A stretch of DNA of 64,000 nucleotides. Origin: an uncultured Aliivibrio sp. (GTDB lineage: Bacteria; Pseudomonadota; Gammaproteobacteria; Enterobacterales; Vibrionaceae). The notes beneath the pieces are model-generated. The model saw only the letters and a program-made list of their open reading frames with translations. It was not told the origin of the DNA and searched no databases. This document shows, in pieces, positions 9,593-20,872 of this stretch (within the stretch, counting starts at the first letter, position 1; each line of letters opens with the position of its first letter). Both the position numbers and the translations under genes were made by a program. The stretch is from assembly GCF_946479765.1 (NCBI RefSeq), contig NZ_CAMLHO010000006.1:31975-95974 (forward strand). The letters run 5' to 3'.

Positions 9593-10783
9593 ATGGCAAA
9601 ATTAGATGCCTACTTCGGCGAATATGGTGGTCAATACGTTCCACAAATTTTAGTACCTGCACTTGATCAACTTGAGCAAGCCTTTATTGATGCTCAAGCA
9701 GACGAAGATTTCCGTGCCGAGTTCATGACACTGCTGCAAGAATATGCCGGTCGTCCTACCGCTCTTACGCTTTGTCGTAACCTAACCAAGGGTACTAAAA
9801 CTAAGTTATACCTAAAGCGTGAAGATTTACTGCACGGTGGCGCACACAAAACCAACCAAGTATTAGGTCAAGCACTGCTCGCTTTACGTATGGGTAAAAA
9901 AGAAATTATCGCTGAAACAGGGGCAGGTCAACACGGTGTAGCAACTGCACTTGCATGTGCTCTACTCGGCTTAAAATGTCGCGTTTACATGGGCGCAAAA
10001 GACATTGAACGTCAAAGCCCGAATGTATTCCGTATGGAATTAATGGGCGCAGAAGTGATCCCTGTTCATTCTGGTTCATCAACACTGAAAGATGCATGTA
10101 ATGAAGCATTACGCGATTGGTCTGCAACCTATGAAACCGCGCATTACCTATTGGGTACTGCGGCAGGCCCTCACCCATTCCCAACCATTGTACGTGAATT
10201 CCAACGTATGATTGGCGAAGAAACAAAAATGCAGATCCTTGCTCGTGAAGGTCGACTTCCTGATGCGGTTATTGCTTGTGTTGGTGGCGGTTCAAACGCA
10301 ATTGGTATGTTTGCTGATTTCATTGAAGAAGAAAACGTAAGATTGATTGGTGTAGAGCCGGCAGGTAAAGGTATTGATACCAACCAACATGGCGCACCAC
10401 TTAAACATGGTAAAACCGGTATATTCTTCGGTATGAAAGCCCCACTAATGCAAGATGAGCATGGTCAAATCGAAGAGTCTTATTCGGTATCTGCTGGTCT
10501 TGATTTTCCATCGGTTGGTCCACAACACGCACACTTAAATTCGATTGGCCGTGCTGAATATGGCTCAGTAACCGATGATGAAGCATTAGAAGCCTTTCAA
10601 ACTCTGGCAAAAGGCGAAGGCATCATTCCTGCTCTTGAGTCTTCTCATGCACTGGCTTATGCTCTACAAATGGCACATTCAGAACAAGAAAAAGAACAAC
10701 TGCTAGTAGTAAACCTATCTGGCCGTGGTGATAAAGACATCTTTACTGTTCATGATATCCTAAAAGAAAAGGGAGAAATCTAA
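9593..10783 (+). CDS. trpB: Tryptophan synthase beta chain
   Basis: This is the PLP-dependent subunit that condenses indole with serine. I chose ATG 9593, behind AAGGAAA, giving 396 residues that start [18 protein letters not shown], the standard TrpB N-terminus. The frame stays open upstream to 9509, but that part overlaps trpCF. The PLP lysine lies in [14 protein letters not shown] and the phosphate-binding loop is [12 protein letters not shown]. Full length, with all key motifs. Confidence 0.96.
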   Translation: MAKLDAYFGEYGGQYVPQILVPALDQLEQAFIDAQADEDFRAEFMTLLQEYAGRPTALTLCRNLTKGTKTKLYLKREDLLHGGAHKTNQVLGQALLALRMGKKEIIAETGAGQHGVATALACALLGLKCRVYMGAKDIERQSPNVFRMELMGAEVIPVHSGSSTLKDACNEALRDWSATYETAHYLLGTAAGPHPFPTIVREFQRMIGEETKMQILAREGRLPDAVIACVGGGSNAIGMFADFIEEENVRLIGVEPAGKGIDTNQHGAPLKHGKTGIFFGMKAPLMQDEHGQIEESYSVSAGLDFPSVGPQHAHLNSIGRAEYGSVTDDEALEAFQTLAKGEGIIPALESSHALAYALQMAHSEQEKEQLLVVNLSGRGDKDIFTVHDILKEKGEI

Positions 10784-11589
10784 TGGATCGTTATCAAGCC
10801 CTCTTTGCTAAATTAGCAGACAAAAATCAAGGTGCCTTTGTTCCTTTTGTAACGATTGGCGATCCAAATCCAGAACTTTCTTATCAGATAATGGAAACAC
10901 TACTCGAGTCTGGCGCAGACGCACTTGAACTTGGTATCCCATTCTCTGACCCTCTGGCTGATGGCCCGACAATTCAAGGCGCAAACATCCGTGCATTAAA
11001 CAGCAAAACAACCCCTATTGTGTGTTTTGATTTAATCGCAAAAATCCGAGCTAAATATCCTGAAACACCCATTGGTTTATTAGTTTACGCGAACCTTGTG
11101 TTCGCAAATGGCATTGATACTTTCTATGCTAAATGTCAGAAAGCTGGTGTAGATTCAGTGTTAATTGCGGATGTTCCAACCAATGAATCAGCAGAGTTTA
11201 GAACAAGCGCGATTAAGCACAATGTTCACCCTATCTTCATTGCACCACCATCGGCCTCTGACGAAACATTAGAAACGGTAGCTAAATTAGGCGGCGGCTA
11301 TACTTACCTTCTTTCTCGTGCAGGTGTTACCGGTGCAGAAACAAAAGCAGGCATGCCAGTTGCTCAATTACTAGAGCGCTTAAACCAATTTGATGCGCCT
11401 CCTGCTATCTTAGGCTTTGGTATTTCAGAACCAGCTCAAGTAGAAGAAGCCATTAAAGCGGGTGCTGCCGGGGCAATCTCAGGCTCTGCAACCGTAAAAA
11501 TCATTGAGCAACATCAAAATGATTCTATCGCCTTACTTAACGCTCTTTCATCATTTACCTCATCGATGAAAGCTGCAACACAAAAATAA
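10783..11589 (+). CDS. trpA: Tryptophan synthase alpha chain
   Basis: The 268-residue TIM barrel cleaves indole-3-glycerol phosphate and channels indole to TrpB. It has [19 protein letters not shown], with the conserved catalytic Glu and Asp, and the phosphate-binding LGFGIS. Its ATG overlaps the trpB TAA by one base, which fits the 1:1 complex. It is the last gene of the trp operon and is followed by a strong terminator. Confidence 0.96.
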   Translation: MDRYQALFAKLADKNQGAFVPFVTIGDPNPELSYQIMETLLESGADALELGIPFSDPLADGPTIQGANIRALNSKTTPIVCFDLIAKIRAKYPETPIGLLVYANLVFANGIDTFYAKCQKAGVDSVLIADVPTNESAEFRTSAIKHNVHPIFIAPPSASDETLETVAKLGGGYTYLLSRAGVTGAETKAGMPVAQLLERLNQFDAPPAILGFGISEPAQVEEAIKAGAAGAISGSATVKIIEQHQNDSIALLNALSSFTSSMKAATQK

Positions 11590-11611
11590 CCGTTAACACA
11601 AATCTCCCACT

Positions 11612-11644
11612 AATAAAGAGCTCATGATGAGCTCTTTATTATTT
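11612..11644 (+). terminator. trp operon terminator
   Basis: A 13-base perfect inverted repeat (AATAAAGAGCTCA / TGAGCTCTTTATT) with a T-rich tail lies 22 bases after the trpA stop. It separates the trp operon from yciB. Confidence 0.85.
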
Positions 11645-11776
11645 TATAACCTTTAACCAATGATCTTTTAAAAAAAATGAACAAGTAAAATGTAACAAGC
11701 AATTTTTAGCGATTCCCTCCCCCACAAATTTTAGATACACTCACAATATAATTTATTATTGGCTCGACATATAAAA

Positions 11777-12322
11777 ATGAAACAGATCTTAGATTTTATT
11801 CCACTGGTCATCTTTTTTACACTGTACAAAATGTACGACATTTATACAGCGACAGGCGCACTGATCATCGCTACGGCTGTACAGCTCATCGTTACTTTCG
11901 CTTTATACAAAAAAGTAGAAAAAATGCAGCTAATCACCTTTCTTATGGTGACCGTATTTGGTGGCATGACCATCTTCCTGCACGATGACAATTTCATTAA
12001 ATGGAAAGTAACTATCGTTTATTGTGTATTTGCCGCAGGATTAATCGTTACTCACATTATGGGTAAACCAATTATCAAAGGCATGCTAGGTAAAGAAGTG
12101 ACCTTACCTGACGATAAATGGGCAAAAATTAATCACGCGTGGGTTCTATTCTTCGCCGTGTGTGCCATTGCAAACTTATACGTCGCCTTTGAAATGCCAT
12201 TAGATGTATGGGTTAACTTTAAAGTCTTCGGCTTACTTGGCCTAACCTTCTTATACACATTACTTACAGGTATGTACGTTTACAAATTCATGCCAAAAGA
12301 GAAAAAAGAAGAACAAGAGTAA
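11777..12322 (+). CDS. yciB: Inner membrane septation protein YciB (IspZ family)
   Basis: This is a 181-residue polytopic inner-membrane protein with about five hydrophobic segments. It begins [19 protein letters not shown], the family's standard N-terminus. ATG 11777 is preferred over the TTG at 11759, because the extra six residues are charged and atypical. YciB works in cell-envelope synthesis and septation in enterobacteria; the mechanism is not settled. The trp-yciB-yciA-yciI order matches that of E. coli relatives. Confidence 0.9.
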   Translation: MKQILDFIPLVIFFTLYKMYDIYTATGALIIATAVQLIVTFALYKKVEKMQLITFLMVTVFGGMTIFLHDDNFIKWKVTIVYCVFAAGLIVTHIMGKPIIKGMLGKEVTLPDDKWAKINHAWVLFFAVCAIANLYVAFEMPLDVWVNFKVFGLLGLTFLYTLLTGMYVYKFMPKEKKEEQE

Positions 12323-12340
12323 TCTTAGTTTCTATTTATT

Positions 12341-12371
12341 AAGCCGTGCTGTTTTATCGCACGGCTTTTTT
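12341..12371 (+). terminator. Terminator after yciB
   Basis: The stem AAGCCGTGC / GCACGGCTT is followed by a run of T residues (12366-12371). It closes yciB just upstream of the yciA promoter region. Confidence 0.85.
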
Positions 12372-12432
12372 ATATCTGTTTTTTTGTGATAGACTGCCGC
12401 CAATTTCATTTTTGTTGTATTGGAACCCCACT

Positions 12433-12843
12433 TTGACAACACCAGATAATCTAGGACAAGCTCCTAAAGGCCAGCTTCTTCTTCGTACTCTTTCTATGCC
12501 TGCTGATACCAATGCAAATGGTGATATCTTCGGCGGATGGATCATGTCACAACTGGATTTAGCCGGTGGTATTTTAGCCAAAGAAATTTCTGGTGGCCGT
12601 ATTGTTACGGTTTCTGTTTCTAGTATTACCTTTAAAAAGCCAGTAAAAGTTGGCGATGTGGTTTGCTGTTACGGTGAGTGTGTGAAAATCGGTCGAACTT
12701 CAATGTCTATCAATCTTGAAGTGTGGGTTAAGCCAATTAAAGAACATGGTATTGGCGATCGCTTCATGGTTTGTGACGCTATATTCAACTATGTTGCCAT
12801 TGATGCGAAAGGAAAACCCCGTCCAATAGCTAAAAGTGCGTAG
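12433..12843 (+). CDS. yciA: Acyl-CoA thioesterase YciA
   Basis: This is a hot-dog fold thioesterase of 136 residues that hydrolyses a broad range of acyl-CoAs. It contains DTNANGDIFGGWIMSQLDLA, which holds the conserved Asn-Gly-Asp of the family, and a VGDVVCCYGECV strand. The homologous N-terminus points to the TTG at 12433, with GGAA nine bases upstream; there is no ATG at that place, and the next one (12490) would remove conserved residues. The reading frame extends to 12346, but that part runs through the yciB terminator. An unusual TTG start is therefore likely. Confidence 0.88.
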   Translation: MTTPDNLGQAPKGQLLLRTLSMPADTNANGDIFGGWIMSQLDLAGGILAKEISGGRIVTVSVSSITFKKPVKVGDVVCCYGECVKIGRTSMSINLEVWVKPIKEHGIGDRFMVCDAIFNYVAIDAKGKPRPIAKSA

Positions 12844-12870
12844 TTATTAGTATTTTTCTGATTAATTATC

Positions 12871-12904
12871 AAAAAGCTCTGGTTTATCGCTAGAGCTTTT
12901 TTTA
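12871..12904 (+). terminator. Terminator after yciA
   Basis: AAAAAGCTCT / AGAGCTTTTT flank a nine-base loop and end in a run of seven T residues at 12897-12903. Confidence 0.85.
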
Positions 12905-12948
12905 TGATGGTTATATCAATGATGATTCAAAAATAAAAGGATTCAGCT

Positions 12949-13251
12949 ATGTGGTATGTCATTTTTTCTCAAGATGTTGAAAATAGCTTAGAACGTCGTT
13001 TAAGTGTTCGTGAAAAACATCTAGAGCGCCTTACTCAACTGCAAAATGAAGGCCGTTTATTAGTAGCTGGCCCAATGCCTGCGATTGATTCTGAGAACCC
13101 AGGAGACGCTGGTTTCACAGGGTCAACTGTCATCGCAGAATTTGACTCTTTAGATGCGGCAACAGAATGGGCAAATAATGACCCATATATTGATGCAGGC
13201 GTTTATGCTAATGTAATCGTTAAACCATTCAAGAAAGTACTCCCAGCTTAA
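12949..13251 (+). CDS. yciI: YciI-family protein
   Basis: The 100-residue ferredoxin-like small protein is nearly co-linear with E. coli YciI. It has the N-terminal MWYVIFSQD, the segment [12 protein letters not shown] and the C-terminal [14 protein letters not shown]. The His-Asp pair proposed for catalysis in the family is visible (REKHLERL and [12 protein letters not shown]). The reaction is not known. Its stop codon overlaps an upstream in-frame ATG of the next frame, but that gene probably starts later. Confidence 0.92.
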   Translation: MWYVIFSQDVENSLERRLSVREKHLERLTQLQNEGRLLVAGPMPAIDSENPGDAGFTGSTVIAEFDSLDAATEWANNDPYIDAGVYANVIVKPFKKVLPA

Positions 13252-13304
13252 TGACACTATTTTTAATAAATAGTAAAATTAAACTAAAAATGATAAAGAA
13301 TCCT

Positions 13305-13700
13305 ATGAATAAAATTATTCTTACCGCGTTAAGTGCCATTCTGCTCTCAGGATGTTCTTCCAACGAACAGCAACAAAAAATAGAGATGCTTGCCGATTAC
13401 CGCGCCAGTATTCTTGCAAGTACCCTCCCATTAGAAATGGGACAACTGACCTTGATTCAAGTAAAAGAAAAACAAGGTGTGATTGAAATGATGTTTTTAG
13501 ACAGCGGTGTTGGTGAAACTAGTACCAATCAAATCATAGAGCAAAGCATTACAACTTACTGTAAAGATCAAGAGATCCGCCCTGTACTTGAAAAAGGCGT
13601 CGCTTATCGTTATTTAATCCGTAATGCACGTGGTCAAAAGCAAAATGATATTTTTGTTAATGAACAATCTTGTTTAGATCGAGAGCAAGCTGAAAATTAA
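13305..13700 (+). CDS. Lipoprotein resembling the AspS/YghG type II secretion pilotin
   Basis: The start at ATG 13305 gives a clean lipoprotein signal peptide, MNKIILTALSAILLSGC, with lipobox LSGC; the frame itself is open from 13251. The mature part, about 115 residues, has the layout of AspS-type pilotins: a DYRASILASTLPLEMG segment, a short beta core, and two Cys residues, one before and one after GVAYRYLIRNARG, that could form the family's disulfide. Pilotins deliver the type II secretin to the outer membrane, and Vibrio uses that system to export chitinases. The assignment is by remembered pattern only and is moderate. It lies 53 bases after yciI and is probably co-transcribed. Confidence 0.6.
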   Translation: MNKIILTALSAILLSGCSSNEQQQKIEMLADYRASILASTLPLEMGQLTLIQVKEKQGVIEMMFLDSGVGETSTNQIIEQSITTYCKDQEIRPVLEKGVAYRYLIRNARGQKQNDIFVNEQSCLDREQAEN

Positions 13701-13738
13701 CCTCTTTCTTCTCTCATTTATGCACATTTAGCTAATTA

Positions 13739-13776
13739 AAAAGCCCTCTCATAATCTGATAATGAGAGGGCTTTTC
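13739..13776. terminator. Bidirectional terminator
   Basis: AAGCCCTCTCAT / ATGAGAGGGCTT (13741-13752 and 13762-13773) has A and T runs on both sides. It lies between the convergent pilotin-like gene and the methyltransferase gene. Confidence 0.85.
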
Positions 13777-13804
13777 TGTAAATATTAATGTCTTATACTG
13801 AAAA

Positions 13805-14770
13805 CTAACGTGTAAATAGCATCACTTTTAAACCACTTTCAGGATTGATATCAGCAAACTCAGGTGGGTTATCTAAACGCTCAATATATTTCAACTCTGG
13901 TGCTTCTTCTGCCATACCATCAATTAAGAAATCCGTTGATACTGCCGGTGAATTCACACACGCCAATACCTCTCCATTTTCTGTTAACAGATCTGGCAGA
14001 CGACGTAAGATCTTTTGATAATCTTTAGTTAACGCAAAACTGCCTTTTTGAAAACTTGGCGGATCAATAATGATCAAGTCATACAAACCCAATTTCTTAA
14101 TCTTTCCCCATGACTTAAATATATCATGACCTAAGAATTTTACTTTAGAAAGATCATGTTCATTTAAACGATGGTTATCACGGCCACGGCCTAATGATGC
14201 TTTCGCCATATCGAGGTTAACCACTTGAGTTGCACCACCAGCAATAGCAGCCACAGAGAAACCACAAGTATACGCAAATAAATTTAATACCGACTTGCCT
14301 TCGCTATGTGCTTGAACCCACTGGCGACCATAACGCATGTCTAAAAAGATCCCCATATTCTGGTTCTTTTTCAGCTCTAGTTGGTACTTTAAACCGTTTT
14401 CTTCAACGACAGGGTACGTATTTTCTTCTCCCCATACCACTTGTGTTGGCGCTAATTCTTGGTAACGATGCTGCAATAAGATAGAAGCCCCTTTTGCATT
14501 CGTCCATAACTCTGAGTCTGCAAATGCTTTTAGCCTAGCTTCTAACTCTTCTAAAAATTCAGGTTCTTGCTCTTTAAATAACGCCACTACTAGTTGACCT
14601 TGAGAGCCCTGCCCCTGAGAGTCTTTCGCTTGTAGCCAATCTACCGTAATTTGCTCTAATCCTTCAAAACATTGTCCACGACCATGGAATAAACGACGAA
14701 GCTCATTCTGTGGTGTTGCTAACTGCGCTTCTAAATGAGTAAATAACGTATCTAATGCTTCTATCTTCAT
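13805..14770 (-). CDS. Class I SAM-dependent methyltransferase, RlmI/RlmK-like (COG1092)
   Basis: This 321-residue protein contains the methyltransferase core of the RlmI/RlmK group. Motif I is VLNLFAYTCGFSVAAIAGGA. The acidic VNLDMAKASL follows, then the catalytic segment LIIIDPPSFQKGSF (N/DPPF-like) and LACVNSP. Relatives methylate 23S rRNA cytosines. The N-terminal PUA domain of RlmI is not evident, so the substrate is unknown. It overlaps the upstream pseudouridine synthase gene by four bases (ATGA), suggesting a two-gene RNA-modification operon. Confidence 0.82.
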   Translation of the reverse strand: MKIEALDTLFTHLEAQLATPQNELRRLFHGRGQCFEGLEQITVDWLQAKDSQGQGSQGQLVVALFKEQEPEFLEELEARLKAFADSELWTNAKGASILLQHRYQELAPTQVVWGEENTYPVVEENGLKYQLELKKNQNMGIFLDMRYGRQWVQAHSEGKSVLNLFAYTCGFSVAAIAGGATQVVNLDMAKASLGRGRDNHRLNEHDLSKVKFLGHDIFKSWGKIKKLGLYDLIIIDPPSFQKGSFALTKDYQKILRRLPDLLTENGEVLACVNSPAVSTDFLIDGMAEEAPELKYIERLDNPPEFADINPESGLKVMLFTR

Positions 14771-15453
14771 GATTTCTTCTTAATCTCAGGCCAAGTTAAT
14801 GTCCATGGTGTTTGCCACTGCGCTAATCCTGCTTGAATGGTGTCATCTTGCCACTCATCACCTTGTTTTGGTATTTCAACAAATTCAAACGCTTGCCCTT
14901 GATAGGTAAATCGCAAAGCATAAGCGTGTAAATAACCGCGATCAGACGTTGATGAGCTGTAAATAGAGTCGCCTAAAATACCAGAACCTACACTTTTTAA
15001 AGCCACTCGAATTTGATGAGTTTTACCTGTATGAGGCTTACATAAAAACAAGCGGTTGCCATCATGTGCTGCTGTTGAGAAAAACTGAGTTATCGCAGGG
15101 TTTTCTTTGCTATTTATTAACTTCCATGAAGAACGACGTGAACGCTCCATATCACCAATAACTAAGCCTTGTTTTTTCTTTGGTTTTTTATCGCCAATAG
15201 CTAAATAGTATTTTTCAACTAAGCGATTTGCAAACAATTGTGATAATTCACTGGCTGCAGATTGAGTACGTCCAATCAATAATAATCCTGACGTCATTTT
15301 GTCTAAACGATGAATAAGATACAGCTGTTTATCACCTGTAACTTTCCCGAGTTCGATTAATAATGAAGTGTCACCATCATCTTTATGAACACTAACATTA
15401 GGGTGTTTATTGATGACAAGAAAATCTGAATTTTGATAAAGGATATCGAACAT
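14767..15453 (-). CDS. RluA-family pseudouridine synthase
   Basis: The 228-residue enzyme has no S4 domain. It carries the family's catalytic motif LIHRLDKMTSGLLLIGRT, where the Asp attacks uridine C6, and the downstream HTGKTHQIRVALKSVG. Short RluA-like enzymes of this kind modify rRNA or tRNA; the target cannot be read from sequence. The methyltransferase gene overlaps its stop codon by four bases. Confidence 0.88.
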   Translation of the reverse strand: MFDILYQNSDFLVINKHPNVSVHKDDGDTSLLIELGKVTGDKQLYLIHRLDKMTSGLLLIGRTQSAASELSQLFANRLVEKYYLAIGDKKPKKKQGLVIGDMERSRRSSWKLINSKENPAITQFFSTAAHDGNRLFLCKPHTGKTHQIRVALKSVGSGILGDSIYSSSTSDRGYLHAYALRFTYQGQAFEFVEIPKQGDEWQDDTIQAGLAQWQTPWTLTWPEIKKKS

Positions 15454-15502
15454 TGGCGCTCCTAAAATTGAGCGCAGAGTATAGCGAGGTTAGTTTCTCA
15501 AT

Positions 15503-15535
15503 TCCAACAAAAACGCCGATCAGATGATCGGCGTT
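15503..15535 (-). terminator. his operon terminator
   Basis: The perfect repeat AACGCCGATCA / TGATCGGCGTT (15512-15522 and 15525-15535) is followed, on the minus strand, by TTTTTGTTGG. It lies 34 bases beyond the hisIE stop. Confidence 0.85.
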
Positions 15536-15568
15536 ATCTTTGAATCTACGTCATTCAGAACGATAGAC

Positions 15569-16185
15569 TTACTTATGACGTTCTTTTAGTTTGTTGATCA
15601 CATCATCAAACGACAAACCTTGATCTTGAAGCAAAACAAACAAGTGATACATCAAATCCGCAGATTCACATACTAGCTCCGCCTTGTCACCCGACGTCGC
15701 TGCAAGCGCGACTTCAACGCCTTCTTCGCCAACTTTCTGCGAAATACGTTTGGTGCCACGGGCATAGAGACTTGCTGTGTAAGAGGAATCAGGATCAGCA
15801 TTCTTACGCTCGGCAAGTAGCTGTTCCAACTGATGAAGCCACACCAATTGTGTCTCTTCTGTTTTATCGCCATCCCAACAAGTGGTTGTTCCTGTATGGC
15901 ACGTTGGGCCTACTGGATTGACTTTAATAAGCAAAGTATCGTTATCACAATCTAAAGAGATATTGACTAGATTTAGGCTATTGCCAGACTCTTCACCTTT
16001 GGTCCATAGACGATTTTTAGTGCGAGAAAAAAACGTTACCTTCTCTGTTTCTAATGTTTTCGACAATGCTTCTTGGTTCATGTAACCCATCATCAATACT
16101 TGGCTTGAACCAAAATCTTGAATAATTGCAGGCACTAACCCGTCCACTTTTTCCCAATCAATTCGTGTTGCTAATTCTTGTTGGC

Positions 16186-16189
<4 letters not shown>
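15569..16189 (-). CDS. hisI: Bifunctional phosphoribosyl-AMP cyclohydrolase / phosphoribosyl-ATP pyrophosphatase
   Basis: The fused HisI-HisE protein of 206 residues catalyses steps 2 and 3 of histidine synthesis. The N-terminal cyclohydrolase has the metal-binding motifs VSLDCDND-like ([11 protein letters not shown]) and [12 protein letters not shown]. The C-terminal helical pyrophosphatase has [13 protein letters not shown] and [13 protein letters not shown]. It is the last gene of the operon, and its start overlaps the hisF stop by four bases (ATGA). Confidence 0.95.
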
Positions 16190-17720
<1,531 letters not shown>

Positions 17721-17758
17721 TTATTTACGCTATCAAATACTGTACTTTCAGAGTAATA

Positions 17759-17865
17759 GAGTTCAGATCGCTTCGCTTGAAGAATTCAGAAAAACCGCTT
17801 TGGCATTAATAATCCCCTCACCTTTCTCTGAATTCTGCAAGGGAGCTTGCGACCGATCTGAACTC
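17759..17865. repeat. Palindromic repeat element between hisH and hisA
   Basis: Two arms of about 32 and 39 bases are inverted: GAGTTCAGATCG ... GAATTCAGA (17759-17790) and its counterpart TCTGAATTC ... CGATCTGAACTC (17827-17865). They flank a 36-base centre. The arms match closely apart from a short insertion in the right arm. The element sits in the middle of the his operon, is not coding in either strand, and would form a long hairpin in the his mRNA. Its outer arm GAGTTCAGAT recurs in the hairpin at about 49493-49532. Confidence 0.7.
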
Positions 17866-17886
17866 TTTTATTTTGAACCCTGCCTT

Positions 17887-18501
17887 TTACAACTCCAAAA
17901 AGTTCTGAATAAGCTTTGAGCCCACTTTACTTGAGCGCTCTGGATGAAACTGAACACCGTAATAATTACCCACTTGTAATGCGGCGGTAAATTGCTGTCC
18001 ATAGTCACAAGAAGCAATAGTGTAATCACCCACTTGCATGCCAAAGCTGTGTACGAAGTAAAAGTAACTGTTCTCTGGAATATCTTTAAATAACGGATGA
18101 CCATCGACAGGCTTAATCGTGTTCCAACCCATGTGAGGCAGGGGTAAATCACCCGTTTGAAGCTTACGAACTTCACCGTCACATAGGCCTAAGCAATCCA
18201 CAATTTGATCTGCTTTTTGGCCTTTCTCTTCAGAGAGCTTACCTAGCAGTTGCATACCTAAACAGATACCCAATAGCGGCTTTTCAACTTGTTTTACTAA
18301 TTCAATAAGATCTCGCTCAGCCAAGTTTTTCATCGCCTCGCTTGCCGTACCAACACCCGGTAAAAACAGCTTTTCTGCTGCTAATACCACTTGTGGATCT
18401 CTGCTTATCGTAACGTCATAACCCAAACGCTCAATCGCAAATCTCACTGATGATACGTTAGAGCAGCCTGTATCAATAATAACGACATTTTGCTTTGTCA
18501 T
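17887..18501 (-). CDS. hisH: Imidazole glycerol phosphate synthase glutaminase subunit
   Basis: The 204-residue class I glutamine amidotransferase feeds ammonia to HisF. It has [13 protein letters not shown] (oxyanion strand), the nucleophile elbow [10 protein letters not shown], and the catalytic His-Glu in GVQFHPERS. The ATG at 18501 follows AGGAG at ideal distance; an in-frame GTG two codons upstream is less likely because it overlaps that ribosome-binding site. Confidence 0.95.
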   Translation of the reverse strand: MTKQNVVIIDTGCSNVSSVRFAIERLGYDVTISRDPQVVLAAEKLFLPGVGTASEAMKNLAERDLIELVKQVEKPLLGICLGMQLLGKLSEEKGQKADQIVDCLGLCDGEVRKLQTGDLPLPHMGWNTIKPVDGHPLFKDIPENSYFYFVHSFGMQVGDYTIASCDYGQQFTAALQVGNYYGVQFHPERSSKVGSKLIQNFLEL

Positions 18502-18509
18502 AGTCACTC

Positions 18510-19583
18510 CTACAATACGCCTTTTGAGCTTGGCAATTCATTACCTTCCACTTTAATCGCTTGGCGTAACGTACGACCAAACGCTTTAAATAAGCTTTCA
18601 ATAATGTGGTGATCATTATGACCTGCAGAAGAAAGGTGTAATGTACAAGCAAGGGTATCTGTTAATGAGCGGAAGAAATGAACCACCATTTCTGTTGATA
18701 AATCCCCTACTTGATCACGACTAAATTCCGCATCAAATTTTAGATATGGACGGCCTGATAAATCCAACGCACACTGCGCTAAACACTCATCCATTGGTAA
18801 GCTGAAACCAAAACGACCAATGCCACGCTTATCTCCTAACGCTTCTTTTAACGCTTCACCTAAAGCAAGCGCTGTATCTTCAATAGTGTGGTGATCATCA
18901 ATGTGTAAGTCGCCGTCCACATTGATCTTCATTTGGAAGCCGCCATGTGTGGCAATTTGATCAAGCATGTGATCAAAGAAGCCAAGACCCGTTGAGATTG
19001 TATTACCGCCTTGTTCATCCAAATTAACAAAGACTTTGATATCGGTTTCTTTGGTGGTGCGGATCACTTCAGCAGTACGAGCATTTACCATCAGATCTTT
19101 TAGGATCGCAGGCCAGTTCATTGTCTCAGGGTGATATTGAATACCACGGATTGCCATGTTCTCAGCCAATTGAAGATCCGTTTGGCGATCACCAATCACA
19201 ACCGAGTGTTGAAAATCAACTTTTCCACCTTGAAGGTACTCTTTTACCATACCCAATTTTGGTTTACGGCATGAGCAGTTATCTTCTTCAAAGTGAGGAC
19301 AGATCAGAACATCATCAAACTTCACACCTTGAGATTCAAAGAACTCCATCATCATATTGTGTGGCGCATCGAACTCATCTTGTGGATAGCTATCTGTACC
19401 CAAACCATCTTGGTTGGTGACCATCACTAAACGGTAACCGGCATCTTGAAGAGACAGCAGAGAAGGAATAACCAGAGGCTCAAATTTTAACTTATCTAAA
19501 CGGTCTACTTGAAAATCGACAGGCGGTTCAACAATTAAGGTGCCGTCACGGTCGATAAATAAAATCTTTTGTTGTTTGCTCAC
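18510..19583 (-). CDS. hisB: Bifunctional histidinol-phosphatase / imidazoleglycerol-phosphate dehydratase
   Basis: The protein has 357 residues. The N-terminal HAD phosphatase, about 165 residues, has [12 protein letters not shown] (Asp11 nucleophile, Asp13) and a zinc-binding [15 protein letters not shown] segment. The C-terminal dehydratase has the metal-binding His clusters [15 protein letters not shown] and [14 protein letters not shown]. The start is GTG at 19583, with AAGGA seven bases before it. A 236-base non-coding stretch holding a palindromic element separates it from hisC. Confidence 0.95.
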   Translation of the reverse strand: MSKQQKILFIDRDGTLIVEPPVDFQVDRLDKLKFEPLVIPSLLSLQDAGYRLVMVTNQDGLGTDSYPQDEFDAPHNMMMEFFESQGVKFDDVLICPHFEEDNCSCRKPKLGMVKEYLQGGKVDFQHSVVIGDRQTDLQLAENMAIRGIQYHPETMNWPAILKDLMVNARTAEVIRTTKETDIKVFVNLDEQGGNTISTGLGFFDHMLDQIATHGGFQMKINVDGDLHIDDHHTIEDTALALGEALKEALGDKRGIGRFGFSLPMDECLAQCALDLSGRPYLKFDAEFSRDQVGDLSTEMVVHFFRSLTDTLACTLHLSSAGHNDHHIIESLFKAFGRTLRQAIKVEGNELPSSKGVL

Positions 19584-19658
19584 AGGAACGTCCTTTTAAT
19601 TTTTCTAATTCTATTATTGATAGCCCCAAGCCTTATTCCTAGGCTTAGAGGATAAATT

Positions 19659-19820
19659 ATACCAATCACAGTAAGTAAATGAGCAGTAATAGCGAAGGAA
19701 AAATGCTTGAGAACAAGGCAAAATTTTTCGATAGGTAGTTATTCTACAATCAAAAATTTTAACGCAGTTATCGAGCATTTTAACTAGCTAGGATGATCAG
19801 TTATTTACTACGATTGGTAT
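19659..19820. repeat. 162-base palindromic MITE-like element between hisC and hisB
   Basis: The ends are exact inverted copies, ATACCAATC (19659-19667) and GATTGGTAT (19812-19820). The interior is an imperfect palindrome, with matched blocks such as AAAATGCT / AGCATTTT and AAAATTTTT / AAAAATTTT. No frame is coding. The right end touches the first base of the hisC stop codon. The structure is that of a non-autonomous inverted-repeat element, and TACCAATC-ended palindromes are, from memory, common in Vibrionaceae. Transcribed as part of the his mRNA, it would fold into a long hairpin. Confidence 0.75.
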
Positions 19821-20863
19821 TAGATTAATTGATTACGAATAAAACCCAATGTTTTTTCACACTCTTCGCGGTTACCAACACTAATACGCACACAATCTTT
19901 AATTGGTGAGTTACGTAAAATAATGCCGTGATCCCACGCGGCTTGAAACACTGCATCGCCATCAGAGAACTGCACTAATAAATAGTTACCCCAACCTTCA
20001 TGAACAGTAACTCCATTCAATACCATTAATCCTGCGTGCAAATAAGCACGGTTGGCGCTTAAATCAAGCATTTGGTATTTCATGCGAGCTAAACCGGCTT
20101 CAGATAAGGCTTGAGTTGCAATATCAGCGACAGGGACTGGCACCGGATATGGGGCAATCACTTTCAGTAGTACATTAATCAGTTCTTCATTTGCTAATGT
20201 AAAACCACAACGTAAACCAGCCAAAGCAAATGCTTTAGATAGTGTACGCAAGATAGCAAGGTGCGGATAATCAGTAAGTAAATCAACTGTTGAGACTTCC
20301 AGACAGAAATCAATGTACGCCTCATCCATCACTACAATGGCACGATCTTTTGTCATCTCTAATAAAGACAAAATATCGTTACGATTGATCACATTGCCTG
20401 TTGGGTTATTTGGGCTACAGATAAAGACCAATTTTACGTTATCTAAATTTTGCTCAATCGATGGTAAATCCAATTGCCAATCAGAGGTTAACGGAACCAT
20501 TTTTGTCTCTACACCAATGGTTTCTGCACTGATTGAATACATGCCATACGTTGGTGGACAATATAAAATCGCATCTTCATTTGGCTCACAGAACGCACGA
20601 ACTAATAACTCGATACCCTCGTCTGCACCGCGAGAAGTTAGCACTTGTTCAGGCTTTACTTTTGCATAAGCCGCATAAGCATTAATCAACTCTGGAGGCT
20701 GACATTCACTGTAACGATTTAGTCGTGCAAAATTGAATTTGTATTCGTTATCAAATGGAGATTCATTGGCATTTAACCATACATCACCTGTTCCACCAAT
20801 ACGGCGAGCAGAGAGGTATGGTGTTAACGCTTGCACTTGTTTTCTGGCTAACTTTTCCATCAT
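19820..20863 (-). CDS. hisC: Histidinol-phosphate aminotransferase
   Basis: The 347-residue PLP enzyme is of fold type I. It has SPNNPTGN, the [10 protein letters not shown] segment, and the Schiff-base lysine in [14 protein letters not shown], with a C-terminal Arg in [14 protein letters not shown]. Two adjacent ATG codons can serve as the start (20863 or 20860); AGGAA is better placed for the second. The stop codon abuts the palindromic element. Confidence 0.95.
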   Translation of the reverse strand: MMEKLARKQVQALTPYLSARRIGGTGDVWLNANESPFDNEYKFNFARLNRYSECQPPELINAYAAYAKVKPEQVLTSRGADEGIELLVRAFCEPNEDAILYCPPTYGMYSISAETIGVETKMVPLTSDWQLDLPSIEQNLDNVKLVFICSPNNPTGNVINRNDILSLLEMTKDRAIVVMDEAYIDFCLEVSTVDLLTDYPHLAILRTLSKAFALAGLRCGFTLANEELINVLLKVIAPYPVPVPVADIATQALSEAGLARMKYQMLDLSANRAYLHAGLMVLNGVTVHEGWGNYLLVQFSDGDAVFQAAWDHGIILRNSPIKDCVRISVGNREECEKTLGFIRNQLI

Positions 20864-20872
20864 GAATTCCTA

